Source: Oscillospiraceae bacterium (lineage in GTDB: Bacteria > Bacillota > Clostridia > Oscillospirales > CAG-272). From it: 64,000 bases of DNA. The notes beneath the pieces were generated by a model. It saw only the letters and a list, made by a program, of their open reading frames with translations. It made no database searches and was not told where the DNA came from. Each line of letters begins with the position of its first letter. Position 1 is the first letter of the stretch. Of this stretch, positions 25,921 to 34,383 are shown one piece after another. The stretch covers positions 34,048-98,047 of the forward strand of contig SVTR01000003.1 of NCBI GenBank assembly GCA_015063685.1, in the 5' to 3' direction. The translations under genes and the position numbers were made by a program.

Positions 25921-27189
25921 TCAAATTTCAGAGATCGTTACCTTGAACTTTCCGTTTTTCCCGCACTCGATATGCGCGGTGTGTTCAATCGTTACACGGG
26001 CATCGGTGCCAAAAATATCTTTCATGACAGCAACACATCTTTCGTCAATATCTGTCGCGACACCTTCCAGTCGGATGGTATAATCTTTGGGAGCGGTTTG
26101 AACAATCTGATAGCGATGTATTTCTACAAATTCTTTGAAACGGCCCATAATATTGGTTTCGCTCAATAGTGTTCCGTCTGTCTTATGCAACGCAGATATT
26201 TCACGGCCCTGCAGAGAAGCAATCTCGACACATTGGCCGTTGACAATTTTTTTAGCCACCGCCAAATCTCCGTTGGAATATCTGATAAAGGGTAGCGCTC
26301 TGTTGTTGAAGTCGGTAATGACAACTCTTCCCATTTCGCCTTCTTCAACAGAAACATCGCTGTCCATCTTTAAAATTTCCACGAAAAACTGGGTTGTATC
26401 GACATAGAATATGCGATCATTGGGTTTTGTGATGGCAATGATAGCATTTTCAATCGAGGCATATCTGTTCAAAACGGGACACTTGAATAATTTTTCCAAG
26501 AGATCCCAAGTTTGGCTTTTCAAATTATCACTATCCGCAATGATCAATTTGATGCCAAAATCGTAATTCTCATATCCCTTGCGAACGATATAGTCAGCCA
26601 ATCTTTCAAGTCCCGAAGAATATGCCAGAATGATACTTAGTTTCTTATCCTTAACGATGGTCTGCACAATGTTCTCGAGCTTCTCATCGTTCAAATCCAG
26701 AATGCTGAGGGGCACCAAATTTTTTTTGAAGCATTCCCTCTTGGAGGCAGTGTGACCGAATCCCCAATTGCGAAGGTGAGCCCAACGGTCACCCACCCTC
26801 CAACCGATCTCTCTGTTTTTTAGGATCAGCGCGGCTTTATGACAATGATCTTTCTCCTTATTCTGATAAGCCTTGAAGGGCGTACCGGAGGACCCGCTGG
26901 TATAGCAGGTCAGCAATACCGACTCGTTCTGATATTCACGGGATCTGAATGCTTCATAGTCTTTCTTCATAAGTTCTTTGTTCACAACAGGAAAGTCAGA
27001 AAGCTTCTCTGCCGTCACATTCTCATACCACGGAACATTCGCCTTTACATATGTCAGGATCTCTGACACTTCGTCCTGATTATCGTAGCCTTTTTTCTTT
27101 TTTTCTTTGATGAGCTTGACTTTCTTTTTAACCGGACTTCCATGGAGCGCGTCTAACGCCCAGTAGGCCAATTCTCTGATGTTGCTCAT
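25921..27189 (-). CDS. CapK/PaaK-family AMP-forming ligase-like protein
   Basis: A 422-residue member of the phenylacetate-CoA ligase/CapK family, which is recurrent in capsule clusters. It shows the AMP-binding loop TCYTSGSSGTPF (about residue 95-106), then SILAYSSGLERLADY-like central motif, RYASIENA and the hinge region ALPFIRYSNGDLA. The family activates carboxylic acids as adenylates; in capsule loci the acceptor is unknown. The ATG at 27189 with GGGAG upstream is preferred over a TTG at 27216. With the ATP-grasp, PLP and GNAT genes upstream it suggests an acylated or amide-decorated sugar (inference). Confidence 0.8.
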   Translation of the reverse strand: MSNIRELAYWALDALHGSPVKKKVKLIKEKKKKGYDNQDEVSEILTYVKANVPWYENVTAEKLSDFPVVNKELMKKDYEAFRSREYQNESVLLTCYTSGSSGTPFKAYQNKEKDHCHKAALILKNREIGWRVGDRWAHLRNWGFGHTASKRECFKKNLVPLSILDLNDEKLENIVQTIVKDKKLSIILAYSSGLERLADYIVRKGYENYDFGIKLIIADSDNLKSQTWDLLEKLFKCPVLNRYASIENAIIAITKPNDRIFYVDTTQFFVEILKMDSDVSVEEGEMGRVVITDFNNRALPFIRYSNGDLAVAKKIVNGQCVEIASLQGREISALHKTDGTLLSETNIMGRFKEFVEIHRYQIVQTAPKDYTIRLEGVATDIDERCVAVMKDIFGTDARVTIEHTAHIECGKNGKFKVTISEI

Positions 27190-27259
27190 ATAATATTGCT
27201 CCCAATCTTTTATCAATTTCTTTCATAAGCACCTTGTATCACAATCCAGTGCTCACAAA

Positions 27260-27904
27260 TTATTTGTACTGTTTTTCGCTTCTGATCTGCGCTAAATTGC
27301 CTTCTTTGTTTCCTGCCACACTGCTTTGAATACCCGTGCGCTTGAAAACAACGATCACCGTATTGAAAAGGATCTTCAAATCAAAAGCAAGTGAGATGTT
27401 ACGCACATATTCCACATCATATTGGAATCGCGTTTCCCACTCAACATTATTTCTTCCTTTGATTTGCGCAAGTCCCGTAAGACCGGGGCGCACATCATGT
27501 CTGTGACGCTCTTCCTCAGTATAATAAGGCAGATATTCGGGGAGCAGGGGGCGGGGGCCGACAAAGGACATATCCCCTTTTAGGATGTTCAAAAGTTCAG
27601 GGAGTTCATCCAGCGAGGTGGATCGCAACAGCTTACCGTATTTGTTCAATCGCTTGGCATCGGGTAAGAGCTTACCGTCCTTGTCCTTTGCGTTGCTCAT
27701 GGAACGGAATTTTACAAGGCGAAATATTTTTTCCTCCCCTGTCTTTTTGCTGATCTTACCAGGGCGGAGTTGGGTGAAAAAGGGGTTACCCTTCATCATG
27801 ATCGCGCCCACGATGCTCAGAATCACGAAGAGGGGGGAAAGCACGCACAGTGCTATAAATGAAAACAGTATATCAATCACGCGCTTGAAAAAATTCGCAT
27901 ACAT
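27260..27904 (-). CDS. Initiating sugar-phosphate transferase (WcaJ/PglC type)
   Basis: A 214-residue polyprenyl-phosphate sugar-1-phosphate transferase, the likely first committed step of the main operon. It has a hydrophobic helix at about 9-36, PFFTQLRPGK, FRLVKFRSM, STSLDELPELLNILKGDMSFVGPRP with the Asp-Glu pair, and RPGLTGLAQIKGRN. It differs clearly from the 5086-5724 enzyme, so the two operons may load different first sugars. Small size and the RPGLTG/AQI signature resemble PglC, which loads diacetylbacillosamine phosphate in Campylobacter. GAGGG precedes the start. Confidence 0.92.
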   Translation of the reverse strand: MYANFFKRVIDILFSFIALCVLSPLFVILSIVGAIMMKGNPFFTQLRPGKISKKTGEEKIFRLVKFRSMSNAKDKDGKLLPDAKRLNKYGKLLRSTSLDELPELLNILKGDMSFVGPRPLLPEYLPYYTEEERHRHDVRPGLTGLAQIKGRNNVEWETRFQYDVEYVRNISLAFDLKILFNTVIVVFKRTGIQSSVAGNKEGNLAQIRSEKQYK

Positions 27905-27999
27905 ATATGTACCCTCGAAAAAATATTGAAATAACGGTTAAAGCAAGATAAATATGACTCTACGTCGAATACAATGGTGGTTCTTATAAATATACTCTC

Positions 28000-29070
28000 T
28001 TACTTTACTACGTCGAAGATCTGTTCACTTTCCAGAACAATGGGCTCTACGTCCACGTCGCGGAGGAACACGTATGGCTTATCGTAATGGTAGAACGGAG
28101 CACGCGCCACGTTATCGCAATGTCCATCTTCCATGATCTTGATGGTATCCTCGATCAAATCAAATCCAACTTGGGCCATCACACCCGTATATGCCATATG
28201 GCGGATGTTCACCTCTGTAACCTTCATATTACCATTCCGATCCTCTTTCAAATCGAAGGAAAGAATGCCATGGGCAGTCACACCGAGTTTTTTCTCAAGA
28301 TATTTGACACATCTATCGCAAAAATCATTGATCCTGTCTTCATTCAAGAAGCGTCCGAAGTGGGTATTTCCCGTTACACGAGAAGGTGCGACCTTTGCCA
28401 TAACGTATTCAACGCATTCGAGAGCTGCGCCCTTAACGTATTCGCCATTGTAATATAGCATTTGATTGGCTAAGTGACGACCGGTTAGAAACTCGCTGAC
28501 CGTAAATTCAGGAATCTGAGCATTGATGAACAGCCAGCTCTTATAACTGTCGATATCGTCCAGCCTCAAAGAGCCCAATCCGCCGGTTCCTTCCGTGGCG
28601 CGGATCCAGCAAGGAAAGCCGATCAAATTTTCCACGTCCTCATATCGGGGATCGTCTTTTGTCACCTTGATGGTCTTAGGGATAAATTCGGTACCCTCAA
28701 GCAATTCGGCCATAATGGACTTATCCTTCAAGGAAGCCGACAGCAGTCTACTTCCCATGAATACACGACAAGGATATTTTCCGTTTTGCTCGAAATACTC
28801 TCCCCACGCGACAATTTCGCTTTCCGGCTGAACAAAGGCATAATCAATGTGCTCATCCATAACCAGCTTTTTCATCCATGGGAAATATTCGGGAGATGTG
28901 CAACGGGGGCATATGAAATATTCATCCAGCAATCCATCCATAAAAAAGCCAAGCGCTTTTTTTTCAATATCGCATCCGATGAGTCTATAACTCGGGTGAT
29001 TTTTTTTGATAGTTTTAGCGATGGATCGGGGGGTTAATCCGCCTATTCCCGTAATCAATATTGTTTTCAT
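28000..29070 (-). CDS. ATP-grasp carboxylate-amine ligase-like protein
   Basis: A 356-residue ATP-grasp enzyme. The N-terminal part has a nucleotide-fold start (ILITGIGGLTPRSIAKTIKK) and the central part FPCWIRATEGTGGLGSLRL, an ATP-grasp glycine-rich loop. The C-terminal part has LGVTAHGILSFDLKEDRNGNMKVTEVNIRHMAYTG, carrying the metal-binding Asp/Glu/Asn residues. The family couples a carboxylate to an amine with ATP. It lies among sugar-modifying genes of the operon, so it may attach an amino acid or peptide-like group to an amino sugar (inference). AAGGAGG is ideally placed. Confidence 0.8.
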   Translation of the reverse strand: MKTILITGIGGLTPRSIAKTIKKNHPSYRLIGCDIEKKALGFFMDGLLDEYFICPRCTSPEYFPWMKKLVMDEHIDYAFVQPESEIVAWGEYFEQNGKYPCRVFMGSRLLSASLKDKSIMAELLEGTEFIPKTIKVTKDDPRYEDVENLIGFPCWIRATEGTGGLGSLRLDDIDSYKSWLFINAQIPEFTVSEFLTGRHLANQMLYYNGEYVKGAALECVEYVMAKVAPSRVTGNTHFGRFLNEDRINDFCDRCVKYLEKKLGVTAHGILSFDLKEDRNGNMKVTEVNIRHMAYTGVMAQVGFDLIEDTIKIMEDGHCDNVARAPFYHYDKPYVFLRDVDVEPIVLESEQIFDVVK

Positions 29071-29079
29071 TTTTCCTCC

Positions 29080-30135
29080 TTACATCTCCACCCGAGTGGA
29101 CAGCTCTAACGCGCGGGATAGCGCAGATATCTGCATACGCATTTCATCCGTGCCATATCTTTGATCGCACACCAACGATATTTCACTTCTGCTATACCGC
29201 GTTTCCCTGTTGAGATAATTGCGATTCACAGGCCAATGACAAGGACAATAAACATTGCTCTTGACTAGTTCCAAATGAATGAAATGTCTTTTGTTTTCAT
29301 TCACGATAATCGGTACAAATAAAGGGCAATCCTCTTCCTCGATATCATGATAGAGCAATTGAATATCATATGTCTCCGATAGGGCTTTCACTTCATCCAT
29401 GAGCAGTTGCGCGTTGGCTCGGCGTGTTGCCCTTAATGAAGCCGAATCGGCGGTCAGCATGATTTCGATCTCGGAATCTCGGGTTTTAAATCCCTCATAT
29501 TCATTATGTAAAAGCTTGTTTGCCAATGCGTACAGGTCTAAAAAATTCTGTTTTTCTCCCTCGGAAAATTTAATATATTTTTCTTTTAGTATCGCGGCCT
29601 GTCTCCAGGCATCTAGATACACGCTGTATTCTGTTGTGCTTTCGGGTACGGTAAAACCGTTTTTATTATACACAACAGCACAAAGAGAATCAAACCATTT
29701 TCTGTAACTCACAATGATATAGTCGGCTAATTCGTATGTTTTGGCATACGAAAACGCCGTTTGCGTGGCATCCACCACCAAAAGTTTTCCTTGCTCCTTG
29801 CACTTTTGGGAAAACGCCAATGTGTCTTTGCTGATAAAGCCAAAATAATCTATGGCCAATACTGCATCGACATCATCAGCGATTTCGACATGGTTCAAAT
29901 TAAACGCGTCATAAAAAGATACTTCCAATCCCTGCTCCATAAAGGGACGTATCATGGAGCTACAGCAGTAGTCCGGAACAAGGATACTTCTTGAGGTATT
30001 CTTCAGTTCATTAGCTATCAAACCCAATCCCGTGATTCCGGATACAAGATATCTGTGAGGATAAACGCTGAGTTTCTGATACTCGTTCTTCCCTTTAGTC
30101 ACGGAATTATGATAAAATTCACTACCAACTTCCAC
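29080..30135 (-). CDS. PLP-dependent aminotransferase-fold protein
   Basis: A 351-residue protein of the PLP fold type I. VDAVLAIDYFGF, LLVVDATQTAF (cofactor-binding Asp) and IIVSYRKWFD, with the probable Schiff-base lysine in Arg-Lys-Trp, are in the order expected for DegT-like or class V enzymes. It is divergent from the canonical DegT enzyme at 30718. The start is GTG with GGAGG six bases before it, overlapping the stop of the upstream gene by one base. The substrate is probably a nucleotide sugar or small amino compound feeding the polymer. Confidence 0.7.
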   Translation of the reverse strand: MEVGSEFYHNSVTKGKNEYQKLSVYPHRYLVSGITGLGLIANELKNTSRSILVPDYCCSSMIRPFMEQGLEVSFYDAFNLNHVEIADDVDAVLAIDYFGFISKDTLAFSQKCKEQGKLLVVDATQTAFSYAKTYELADYIIVSYRKWFDSLCAVVYNKNGFTVPESTTEYSVYLDAWRQAAILKEKYIKFSEGEKQNFLDLYALANKLLHNEYEGFKTRDSEIEIMLTADSASLRATRRANAQLLMDEVKALSETYDIQLLYHDIEEEDCPLFVPIIVNENKRHFIHLELVKSNVYCPCHWPVNRNYLNRETRYSRSEISLVCDQRYGTDEMRMQISALSRALELSTRVEM

Positions 30136-30710
30136 TACATACCTCCAAATAACCGCAAGCCAAAGCTTGAATCAACCAATTTTGTTTCGCATGATGAAAA
30201 AGCTGACCAAATCACACCGTTCGCCATTTTGACGCACCGGCTTCGCAGCGTTTCTTCATTTGTGAAGCCACAGCTTTTGAACAATGCTATCAATGCGCGG
30301 TTATACGAAAGCACGTGTACTGTCACGCACATTAATTCAAGGGTATCGAAGCAGTATGACAACGCCAACATAATGCTGGCTTTTCCTATACCCTTGCCAT
30401 ACGCGGATTTGTGTAGCTTGATGTTTATGCCTGCAGATAGAGTCAAACTGTCAATACTTGAAACGATCACCGTTCCCTCCGACAGGCCGTCATGCTCCAC
30501 CATGAATCGTTTCACATTCTTCTCAAGCTTGAGCTTCTCCGGCCATTGCATTTGTTCCCGAAGCATTACGATTTGGGGTGTCTCTACCACACATTTGGCA
30601 ATATCTAAATCAGTATTCAGCTCCATCAAAAACTCCGCATCCTCAGCTTCAATGCTACAAAAAAGTATGCACTTTTCGTCATTTTTCAAAAGTGCTGAAA
30701 GATTTTCCAT
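30135..30710 (-). CDS. GNAT-family N-acetyltransferase
   Basis: A 191-residue acetyltransferase. The acetyl-CoA loop is YGKGIGKASIMLALSYCFD, then LELMCVTVHVLSYNRALIALFKSCGFTNEETL, standard GNAT motifs A and B. It sits directly behind a DegT aminotransferase, so it likely acetylates the newly made amino sugar, as PseH or its analogues do. The ATG at 30710 is chosen over a GTG at 30716, which has no ribosome site; AAGGTG is just upstream of the ATG. Confidence 0.83.
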   Translation of the reverse strand: MENLSALLKNDEKCILFCSIEAEDAEFLMELNTDLDIAKCVVETPQIVMLREQMQWPEKLKLEKNVKRFMVEHDGLSEGTVIVSSIDSLTLSAGINIKLHKSAYGKGIGKASIMLALSYCFDTLELMCVTVHVLSYNRALIALFKSCGFTNEETLRSRCVKMANGVIWSAFSSCETKLVDSSFGLRLFGGM

Positions 30711-30717
30711 TTTCACC

Positions 30718-31857
30718 TTAAAAGGAAGATCGAATCACGTCCATAACGTAGTTCTGCTCTCCCTCGGTCATTTTGATATCCGAGGGGAGACACAGGCCGC
30801 GGGCAAAGATATCCTCGTTGACAGGCTTGTCCTCGACGGATACAAAATCGTAGCCTTCAAAGACAGGCTGCATATGCATGGGCTTCCAGATGGGACGAGC
30901 CTCCACGTTGTAATCGTTCAGGGTACGGATGATGTCCATGGGATTCACGTTCACCCCTTCGTTGACCGTCATGCAGGACAGCCAGAAGTTGGGCTTGCTG
31001 TCGGGTAGATAAGGGTTCATGGTCACGGGCAGATTGGCAAGACCCTGCTTGTAGCGGCGGTAGATGGTTTCCTTTTTGTCGCGGTGCTCCTCCAGATGCC
31101 TGAGCTGACCGCGGCCAATGCCCGCCACCACGTTGGACATACGATAGTTATAGCCGATCTCATTATGCTGGTACCACAGGGCGGGCTCGCGGGCCTGGGT
31201 AGCCCAGAACAGAGCCTTCTTGCGATCGGCCTCGTTGTCGCAAAGCAGCATACCGCCACCCGAAGTGGTGATGATCTTATTGCCGTTGAAGGAGAGCACG
31301 TTATACTTTCCAAAGGTGCCGCACTTCCCTCCCCTGTATTCGGAGACCAGAGCCTCGGCAGCATCCTCGATGAGGATGGCGTTATGACGCTTGCAGATCT
31401 CTGTGATCTCCTCCATCTTGGAGGGGGTACCGTACAGATGTGCCAGCATGACCACCTTGGCGTCGGGATATTTTTCAAAGGCTAATTCCAACGCGCGAGG
31501 ATCCATGTTCCAGGTCTCCCGCTCGGAATCAATGAACACCTGCACGCCCCCCTCATAGGACACGGGGTTGACGGTGGCGGCAAAGGTCATGTCGCTGCAA
31601 AGCACGATATCACCCCGCTTGACGCCTGCCAGCTTGACCGCCAGGTGGAGCGCTGCCGTGCCTGCGTTGAGGCACAGGGCGTGGAAGTCCGACTGATTTT
31701 CGCCGTTCAGGTATGCATTCATCTCGGCTTCAAAACCGTCGCAGTTAAAGCCCAACGGGGCGATCCAGTTGCGGTCAAAGACCTCCTGTATGTAGGCCAT
31801 CTCGTCTCCGTGCATGGTTGGTGTGGCCAGGGGAATTCTATGTTCATAGGTTTTCAT
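30718..31857 (-). CDS. DegT/DnrJ/EryC1/StrS nucleotide-sugar aminotransferase
   Basis: A 379-residue PLP enzyme that transfers an amino group to a keto nucleotide sugar. It shows the N-terminal RNWIAPLGFNCDGFEAEMNAYL, the cofactor Asp in ILIEDAAEALVSEYRG, and the PLP lysine in SFNGNKIITTSGGGML. It resembles the group that makes UDP-4-amino-4,6-dideoxy sugars (PglE/LegC-like). No 4,6-dehydratase is in the window, so the keto precursor must come from elsewhere. Its start overlaps the helicase stop by 4 bp. Confidence 0.9.
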   Translation of the reverse strand: MKTYEHRIPLATPTMHGDEMAYIQEVFDRNWIAPLGFNCDGFEAEMNAYLNGENQSDFHALCLNAGTAALHLAVKLAGVKRGDIVLCSDMTFAATVNPVSYEGGVQVFIDSERETWNMDPRALELAFEKYPDAKVVMLAHLYGTPSKMEEITEICKRHNAILIEDAAEALVSEYRGGKCGTFGKYNVLSFNGNKIITTSGGGMLLCDNEADRKKALFWATQAREPALWYQHNEIGYNYRMSNVVAGIGRGQLRHLEEHRDKKETIYRRYKQGLANLPVTMNPYLPDSKPNFWLSCMTVNEGVNVNPMDIIRTLNDYNVEARPIWKPMHMQPVFEGYDFVSVEDKPVNEDIFARGLCLPSDIKMTEGEQNYVMDVIRSSF

Positions 31858-34037
31858 ACGGTGATTGCTCCTGTTTCTTTACGCGCGTTGATAGGGCTTG
31901 CTGTCATAGATGCCTGCAAAAGCACTGAGCGGCTACCCGCCATGCGATTTCCGGTCTCCCAAAGCATCCCGATAGCATTCAGCTTGGAACGCCGTTCGTT
32001 GGACATATCCTTTTGGCCATTCTCTCGTTGCCGCCGGATCCACCGACCGAGACGGCACCCGTCGGGTGTGGTATAAGCAACCGGCACATCCAAGTGTCCA
32101 TGCTTTTTTTGATATTCACATGCCGCAGCATATGCTTTTTCCCAGGCAATATCATGCTTATTGCCCCACAGCATGCCGATCTTATTCAAACGATTTATCT
32201 GCTCCTCGGACATCTTTGCTCTTTTGTTGTTGTTTTTTTGGGAAGCACGCAATCCAAATATCCACGCCCCCAGTCTGATCCCGTCCTCATCCACGTAGTT
32301 TGCGGGAACATCCAAGTGTCCATGAGCCTTATGAAATTTAACCGCGGCGTAATAATTGCGCTCCCAAAGGTAGTCCACCGCGCTCCAGACCATGCCGATA
32401 GCCTCCAGCGCCTCGATACGCTCAGGAGTCAGGTAGGCGGCCTGTATACCGTTCTTGTAGTAAGTACGAAGATTGGCAATCCAAGCTCCGAGATTGACAC
32501 CGTGGTAGTTCTTCTCGGAAATGCTCACCATCAGGTCTCCGTGCTCGTCAAAATAAGCCTTGGCGGCGGTGTAGTATTTTTCCCAGGCTACGTCACGGGC
32601 GCTTTCCCAGCGCATACCGATGGATTCCAACTTGGCGATCTGCTCATCGGTCAGAAGTCCCTTTACCTTCCCCCCACGGACAAGGCGCTGAGTGGTCAGC
32701 CAGGTGCCCAGGGTATAACCCTCTGGGGTGACATAGCGCTTGGGGACGTCCAAATGGCCGTTTTCCTTATAATATTTTTCTGCCGCCTCGAACATCAGCT
32801 CCCAGGAGGCGGTGAGGGTATCGTTCAGCTTGTCAAAAAGCACCATACAATCCCTGACCTCATCCACCACCTTGAAATGCTCATTGATAATGGCGTCATC
32901 CATACCCAGGGAGCGGTAGTAAGCGGTAGCGATCTGCATCTCCTCCTCCACGGCGTCAATGCTGTAGAGATTTTCAATGTTGAGAACGATATCAAAGATC
33001 ACGGCGCTGGTCTTTTTGCCCGCAGCCAAAGCTCGGCCGATTTGCTGTTTATAGATGATGGGGGAAACCGTGGGACGAAGCAGGATCACGCCGCTCACGT
33101 CGTCCACGTGAATACCCTCGTTGAGCATATCAATGCAGAACAACAGCTTCAGGTGCTCGCTGTTATCCGCCTTGAAATCCGCGAAGGCACGGCTGGTATC
33201 GGGATCGTCGGAGTAGGCTTTATAGATATGGGGATGACGGTCAACGCCCGAGAACCACAGAGATGCCATGTCGGCCATCTCACAGAGATGATCGTAGTTG
33301 GCGCAGAAGACCAGGTACTTCCCCGCTTTGTCCGTCATGTGCTTTTCAAAGATCTTATCCAGACCGTCAGCCTTGTCCAAGGCGCGGCGCAAGGCTTCCA
33401 GATAGGCCTCGCCCTCATCCCGCACGGCCTTACTCTTGGCGGCACGGACACGGCGCTCGTACTTTTCCAGATCCTTTTGGTAGGAAAAGACGGACAGCAC
33501 ATATTTGGGTGGGCTGAGGATACCCCTCACGATGGACTCGCCCAAGGTCATTTCGGAAGCTACACAGCCGTCAAACAGCTCGTCGGCCATGTTGCGTTGG
33601 TTATCCAGATAGCGAATAGCGGTGGCAGACAGGCCCAGGATGGGTACTTCGGGGTGGCTTGTCAATAGCGCCTTGACTCCCTGTCCCCACATTTCGGCAC
33701 CGCAACGGTGAAATTCGTCCAGGATAATATAGTCCGCACAAATACCGGCGAGCTCGTCCTCGGTGAGATTCATGAGCTTGGCGTAGGTGTAGAATTGGAT
33801 ATTTTCGGGAACGTATCCGCCGGTAGCAGCCTTGAGATTCTCCAGCTGAGTCTTGAAGATATACTCGGAGGGAGACAACCAGCAAACCGTAGCCTGGGGG
33901 TGCTCCTCGCAGAGCTTGAAACCGATAAAGGATTTGCCCGTTCCCGTGGGATGGATCACTGCCGCTTTGCCGGTTTCGGAGAGCATAGCGACAGCGGCTT
34001 CATATGCGGTTTGGTTGTGCTCAAATAACGCAATCAC
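31854..34037 (-). CDS. SF2 helicase with four helicase-associated (HA) repeats, first gene of the operon
   Basis: A 727-residue protein. Helicase domain 1: Walker A PTGTGKS (30-36), motif II DEFH (107-110), motif III SAT (137-139). Domain 2: KYLVFCANYDHL, motif V-like IDMLNEGIHVDDVSGVI, and motif VI QQIGRAL. From about residue 415 there are four tandem repeats of about 70 residues, each with W....Y.AA..Y....GHLDVP, a LG.W(I/L) core and L..IGM.W, matching the helicase-associated domain. The start is GTG with AAGGAGG seven bases upstream. It is the first gene behind the invertible promoter and overlaps the next gene by 4 bp. A helicase is not a usual capsule enzyme; a role in regulating or sensing the locus is possible but unproven. 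Confidence 0.88.
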   Translation of the reverse strand: MIALFEHNQTAYEAAVAMLSETGKAAVIHPTGTGKSFIGFKLCEEHPQATVCWLSPSEYIFKTQLENLKAATGGYVPENIQFYTYAKLMNLTEDELAGICADYIILDEFHRCGAEMWGQGVKALLTSHPEVPILGLSATAIRYLDNQRNMADELFDGCVASEMTLGESIVRGILSPPKYVLSVFSYQKDLEKYERRVRAAKSKAVRDEGEAYLEALRRALDKADGLDKIFEKHMTDKAGKYLVFCANYDHLCEMADMASLWFSGVDRHPHIYKAYSDDPDTSRAFADFKADNSEHLKLLFCIDMLNEGIHVDDVSGVILLRPTVSPIIYKQQIGRALAAGKKTSAVIFDIVLNIENLYSIDAVEEEMQIATAYYRSLGMDDAIINEHFKVVDEVRDCMVLFDKLNDTLTASWELMFEAAEKYYKENGHLDVPKRYVTPEGYTLGTWLTTQRLVRGGKVKGLLTDEQIAKLESIGMRWESARDVAWEKYYTAAKAYFDEHGDLMVSISEKNYHGVNLGAWIANLRTYYKNGIQAAYLTPERIEALEAIGMVWSAVDYLWERNYYAAVKFHKAHGHLDVPANYVDEDGIRLGAWIFGLRASQKNNNKRAKMSEEQINRLNKIGMLWGNKHDIAWEKAYAAACEYQKKHGHLDVPVAYTTPDGCRLGRWIRRQRENGQKDMSNERRSKLNAIGMLWETGNRMAGSRSVLLQASMTASPINARKETGAITV

Positions 34038-34076
34038 TACGTTCCCTCCTTTCGGAAAATTTGAAGCATGCAGGGT

Positions 34077-34101
34077 ACAACATAACGGCGATTATGTTGT
34101 T
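34077..34101. repeat. Left inverted repeat (recombination site) of the switch
   Basis: A 25-bp sequence identical to the reverse complement of 34350-34374. It is itself palindromic: 9-bp arms ACAACATAA and TTATGTTGT around the asymmetric centre CGGCGA. Two recombinase arms with a 6-bp strand-exchange region are what a tyrosine recombinase uses. It would lie in the 5' untranslated part of the ON transcript. A decayed copy is at 5981-6006. Confidence 0.9.
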
Positions 34102-34143
34102 GAGCAAATCAAAGATTGGGAAATTATCCCAAACGGGGGATAC

Positions 34144-34217
34144 AAAAAAGGCATAACAATAAGACCTGGCACCAAATTTTTCCAAAAAAATGGTACAGGC
34201 TTCTTTTGCTATGCCTT
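34144..34217 (-). terminator. Terminator inside the invertible segment
   Basis: AAGGCATAACAA (34148-34159) pairs with TTGCTATGCCTT (34206-34217), with a second imperfect stem inside, and six A at 34144-34149 give a T run on the minus strand. In the present orientation it stops minus-strand transcripts, such as read-through from the recombinase gene toward the polysaccharide operon. After inversion it would face the other way. The fixed copies have their hairpins (196-234, 6227-6267) in that inverted direction. Confidence 0.72.
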
Positions 34218-34284
34218 AGGAAAAAGGAGTATGAAAATCTGTTTGGGAATTTATGACAAAATCTTATAAAATTCTCAAAAACTA

Positions 34285-34313
34285 TTGCAATCTTTTATGG
34301 GATATGCTATAAT
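34285..34313 (+). promoter_or_regulatory. Sigma-A promoter inside the invertible segment
   Basis: TTGCAA at 34285-34290 and TATAAT at 34308-34313 are 17 bp apart on the plus strand. The sequence from the -35 box to the bases after the -10 box is nearly identical to that of the fixed promoter at 6043-6071. In this orientation it produces only a short transcript toward 34384-34407. Confidence 0.88.
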
Positions 34314-34349
34314 ATGTTGAATGATGGGTTATTATGTCTTTTTATATAA

Positions 34350-34374
34350 AACAACATAATCGCCGTTATGTTGT
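34350..34374. repeat. Right inverted repeat (recombination site) of the switch
   Basis: Reverse complement of 34077-34101 over all 25 bases. The arms here extend to 10 bp (AACAACATAA and TTATGTTGTT) around TCGCCG. Because the centre is not symmetric, recombination with the left site should invert the segment rather than resolve it otherwise. Confidence 0.9.
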
Positions 34375-34383
34375 TGATATTGA

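Larger units (their letters stand above)
34077..34374. other. Invertible promoter segment (phase-variation switch)
   Basis: A 298-bp segment between perfect 25-bp inverted repeats, next to a tyrosine recombinase gene. It contains one promoter (34285-34313) and one terminator (34144-34217). In the orientation given, the promoter points right, away from the helicase-led polysaccharide operon, into the terminator at 34384. Inverting the segment would place the -10 box at 34138-34143 reading left, 101 bp from the helicase GTG. In the fixed copy at 6043 the equivalent distance is 99 bp. The rest of the 373-bp gap between the helicase and the recombinase holds no gene. Confidence 0.9.
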
